Assembly (NCBI GenBank): GCA_003694235.1
Contig: RFKO01000179.1
Coordinates: 1 to 8,760, forward strand
From: Anaerolineae bacterium
Lineage (GTDB): Bacteria; Chloroflexota; Anaerolineae; Anaerolineales; UBA11858
Length of the DNA stretch: 8,760 nucleotides
Reading direction: 5' to 3'
The notes under the pieces were generated by a model. That model ran no database searches. It saw only the letters and a list, made by a program, of their open reading frames with translations, and was not told the DNA's origin. Position 1 is the first letter of the stretch. Every line of letters starts with the position of its first letter. This document shows positions 7,073 through 8,760 of this stretch, one piece after another. The position numbers and the translations under genes are program-made.

Positions 7073-7119
7073 TCACTGTTTACTGTTCACTGCTTACTGT
7101 TCACTGTTCACTGTTCACT
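7073..7119 (-). repeat. Heptamer tandem repeat (ACAGTGA, minus strand) in the oxidoreductase leader
   Basis: On the plus strand the unit TCACTGT recurs in strict 7-base phase: 7073-7079, 7080-7086 (TTACTGT), 7087-7093 (TCACTGC), 7094-7100 (TTACTGT), 7101-7107 and 7108-7114, then a partial TCACT at 7115-7119. That is six units plus a partial one, differing only at the second and last positions. Read along the gene it is (ACAGTGA)n, with AGTAA variants. The array runs from just downstream of the predicted -10 box to three bases before AAGGAG, so it should be transcribed as nearly the whole 5' untranslated leader. Confidence 0.85.
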
Positions 7120-7121
7120 AA

Positions 7122-7150
7122 ATTATCCTCACATCCACCGGTTTTGGCAA
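7122..7150 (-). promoter_or_regulatory. Sigma-70-type promoter of the oxidoreductase gene
   Basis: On the minus strand TTGCCA (7145-7150) is a 5/6 match to the -35 consensus, and GATAAT (7122-7127) is a 5/6 match to the -10. They are separated by exactly 17 bases. Transcription would begin near 7115, giving a leader of about 58 bases made of the heptamer array and the ribosome binding site. A CCACCGG/CCGGTGG inverted pair (7135-7141 and 7169-7175) straddles the -35 and could be an operator, but the 7-bp arms are short. Confidence 0.6.
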
Positions 7151-7262
7151 CTGACAAATGTCCATCTCCCGGTGGTGGAATCTAACAAATTTTCCTAATT
7201 CAGTCTGGAAACTCTGGAAGCGGTCGATCGCGCGCGGCCTGCCTTGAGGCTGGTCCGGCAAT

Positions 7263-8498
7263 TCAGGGCGCGAGGAATCCCCAGCTGGCCTGGCGGTACG
7301 TGCTCTCGTTCTCGAAGTCCGTGATGTCGTACCATTGCCGGCTTTCCAGGTCGTAAATGGTGAGATGGCTGGGGGTGATGCCGCCATCGCGTGCGTAGGT
7401 CAGCACGATCTGCTGGCTATCCGGCGACCAGGGAGAGGGCGAGCGGAAGTAGGTGTACCCGCCGTTGGCGATTTCGTCCGGCAGGGGGAGGAATTCCCCC
7501 GTGGCGGCATCCAGCAGGTAGATGCGCCCTATCATGGGTTGTGAAGCCGCCAGGATAAAGCGGCCATCCGGCGACCAGCGGAAGTGCCACAACGTGAACC
7601 CGCCGCTCAGCGCGGCGTCCGTTTCCGCGAGCAGGCGAGCGTCGGCCACGCAATCCAGGCCGGAGGCTGCGTCCACGCAGCGGCCATCTACCAGATACAC
7701 TCCGCCGCCTTCCAGGGAGTAGAGTATCTGCGAGCGGTCGGGGGAGAGGGCGAACTGAATCGCCCCGGGTACGAGCAAGTGTTCGCTTTGCGGATGGTTC
7801 AAATCGCTGATTGCCAGGCCGGCCAGTTCGCCGTATTCCTTCCCCCCGCTGAGGTAGAGTATGTGCGTTCCGTCCGCCGTCCATGCCAGGCTGTAGGGGC
7901 TGTAGTTCCTGCTCTCCCCCCAAACGTCCGTGGCAACTTCGGTGGCCTCGGTCTCGGCTTCGAGGGGGAAGACATGTAGCCGGTTTTCGACGGTAACGGC
8001 GAGGTGTTCTCCCGTCGCGTCCCAGGCCGGGCCGCTTCCCAGCTGCTCGTAGTTCCCTATCTCGCCCTCGGTGCGGTAACGCAGCGTCGTCTGACCGCTT
8101 CTCAAATCGAGGAGCAGCAACTCTCGCACTCCCTGGAAATAGGCCAGATGTGTGCCCGCAGGCGACCAGGCAAGATGGCCGGGTGTTCCCCGCAATTGCA
8201 AATCGTCCGGCGGGGGGAAGCACTGCCGCTCAGAGCCATCGGGTTTCATCAGGCAGGGGCTATTCCCCTCACTATACGCCAGGCGGCTGTTCTCCGGCGG
8301 GATGGTTGGCGTGAGGGCTGGCGGAGATGTCGGGGTGAGGGTGGGGCGCGCCGTGGCCGTGGCAGAGGGCGAGGGCGCCGTCTGGGTGGGCGAGGCGCTC
8401 TCGACGGCAGCGTTCGCGGCTCGCGGGCCTGCAGGGAGGTTGCACGCCAGCACGGCGGCGACCAATGCGAGCAAAGCGAAGTAGCGGGTGCGTTTCAT
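7263..8498 (-). CDS. Predicted lipoprotein with TolB/WD40-like beta-propeller domain
   Basis: A complete 411-residue exported protein of unknown function. The N-terminus MKRTRYFALLALVAAVLAC is a lipoprotein signal: basic residues, a hydrophobic stretch, then V-L-A-C with C19 as the lipidated cysteine. Residues about 34-68 are a flexible Ser/Thr/Pro-rich linker. The rest is a propeller with at least six blade motifs of the W-S-P-D-G-x-x-[IL] kind, at about residues 111 (WSPAGTHLAY), 159 (WDATGEHLAV), 206 (WTADGTHILY), 251 (LSPDRSQILY), 308 (WSPDGRFILA) and 357 (WSPDSQQIVL). Two cysteine pairs (C82/C93 and C274/C283) could form disulfides outside the membrane. The start at 8498 is preferred over the in-frame ATG at 8519 because GAGGAAAGGAAG lies just upstream of 8498 and the signal peptide then begins cleanly. 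The stop is 206 bases before the oxidoreductase gene on the same strand, which has its own predicted promoter. Such propellers usually bind protein or ligand; no catalytic motif is seen. Confidence 0.85.
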   Translation of the reverse strand: MKRTRYFALLALVAAVLACNLPAGPRAANAAVESASPTQTAPSPSATATARPTLTPTSPPALTPTIPPENSRLAYSEGNSPCLMKPDGSERQCFPPPDDLQLRGTPGHLAWSPAGTHLAYFQGVRELLLLDLRSGQTTLRYRTEGEIGNYEQLGSGPAWDATGEHLAVTVENRLHVFPLEAETEATEVATDVWGESRNYSPYSLAWTADGTHILYLSGGKEYGELAGLAISDLNHPQSEHLLVPGAIQFALSPDRSQILYSLEGGGVYLVDGRCVDAASGLDCVADARLLAETDAALSGGFTLWHFRWSPDGRFILAASQPMIGRIYLLDAATGEFLPLPDEIANGGYTYFRSPSPWSPDSQQIVLTYARDGGITPSHLTIYDLESRQWYDITDFENESTYRQASWGFLAP

Positions 8499-8505
8499 GG
8501 TTTGT

Positions 8506-8517
8506 CTTCCTTTCCTC
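8506..8517 (-). promoter_or_regulatory. Ribosome binding site of the propeller lipoprotein gene
   Basis: Minus strand GAGGAAAGGAAG ends 7 bases before the ATG at 8498. This purine tract overlaps the alternative upstream ATG at 8519, which lacks its own site, and so decides the start. Confidence 0.7.
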
Positions 8518-8544
8518 AAATCTATGCGTCCACTGCAGAAGCAA

Positions 8545-8670
8545 ATTCACCGCGGAGAGCGCAAAGGGCGCAGAGAAAGGTGCGCTTCAAAAGTGTCAGC
8601 GGTCTCTGCGTGCTCTGCGGTGGATTCATTTTGCGCAACGCGGAGCGAACTCCGTGGTTCATGTGCTTTC
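8545..8670. repeat. Intergenic CAGAG/CTCTG-rich hairpin repeat, copy B
   Basis: Upstream of the lipoprotein gene, 8545-8576 (starting ATTCACCGCGGAGAG, ending GCGCAGAGA) is an imperfect inverted repeat of 8603-8629 (TCTCTGCGTGCTCTGCGG then TGGATTCAT), with a loop of about 26 bases. To the right, CGGAG-CGAA-CTCCG (8641-8654) is a small perfect hairpin, followed by GTGGTTCA. CGCAGAGAAA, TCTCTGC, CTCTGCG, GAACTCCGTG and GGTTCA appear in the same order as in copy A (880-1030). Small frames through it read as low-complexity Glu/Ala/Arg-rich peptides and are not believed to be genes. The promoter of the lipoprotein gene must lie in or near this element. Confidence 0.65.
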
Positions 8671-8760
8671 AAGCAGGCATCACTTGCGAGTGTAGCCGAA
8701 CTCTGGGCAGGCGACATCCCGCGCCGGAGGGGTTTTGCCGGCATACTTTTGGATGGGAGA
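8671..8760. other. Right-end stretch with no recognised feature
   Basis: No convincing coding frame, RNA gene, promoter or terminator was seen between copy B of the repeat and the window edge. A frame on the minus strand from 8744 runs straight into the repeat and looks spurious. Confidence 0.4.

Noticed and set aside
7073..7119. CRISPR-like array
   Set aside because: The units are 7 bases long and directly adjacent, with no spacers, so this is a simple tandem repeat.
7240..7260. Possible terminator after the lipoprotein gene
   Set aside because: The sequence can form only a short hairpin with a mismatch and a bulge, and no T-run follows, so it was not annotated.
8499..8519. Upstream in-frame ATG for the lipoprotein
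   Set aside because: It would lie within the purine-rich ribosome site for the ATG at 8498 and would put extra basic residues before an already complete signal peptide.
8465..8744. Small open frames on both strands near the right end
   Set aside because: They cross the hairpin repeat; the Glu/Ala/Arg-rich low-complexity translations are typical of false genes called on such repeats.

Overview
This is an 8.76 kb stretch of GC-rich chromosomal DNA that looks like a free-living, probably anaerobic bacterium. The best guess is a member of the Chloroflexota (Anaerolineae-like). The guess rests on a combination of features: an archaeal-type cofactor-independent phosphoglycerate mutase, a tungsten-type aldehyde:ferredoxin oxidoreductase, a stand-alone sugar-importer ATPase, a lipoprotein with a Pro/Thr-rich linker, and CAGAG/CTCTG-rich intergenic repeats. 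No rRNA or other taxonomic marker is present except mutS, so the assignment is inference.

Layout, left to right. (1) 1-840, minus strand: 5' part of apgM, which continues beyond the left edge. (2) 880-1030: a repeat-like, hairpin-forming intergenic block. (3) 1034-2134, minus: an ABC transporter ATPase of the MalK/UgpC/MsmX family, with no permease or binding-protein gene beside it. (4) 2135-2232: a short divergent control region with a perfect TATAAT for the ATPase gene. (5) 2233-4809, plus: complete mutS (858 aa) with the mismatch-reading Phe-X-Glu motif, the ATPase motifs and a putative clamp-binding motif. (6) 4830-4854: a perfect 11-bp stem-loop between two convergent genes, probably serving as terminator on both sides. 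(7) 4876-7056, minus: a 726-aa aldehyde:ferredoxin oxidoreductase family protein, expected to bind a tungstopterin and a [4Fe-4S] cluster. (8) 7057-7262: its control region, with a good sigma-70-type promoter and a run of heptamer repeats filling the predicted 5' leader up to the ribosome binding site. (9) 7263-8498, minus: a lipoprotein with a TolB/WD40-like beta-propeller. (10) 8545-8670: a second copy of the repeat type seen at 880-1030. (11) 8671-8760: nothing recognised.

Functionally the genes touch central carbon metabolism (apgM, the oxidoreductase), carbohydrate import (ATPase), DNA repair (mutS) and the cell surface (propeller lipoprotein). They do not form an obvious single pathway or operon. 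Every larger intergenic gap holds a hairpin or repeat. I did not find a clear new multi-gene system. The observations most worth checking are the heptamer array inside the oxidoreductase leader, the altered cofactor motifs of that enzyme, and the two related intergenic repeats.
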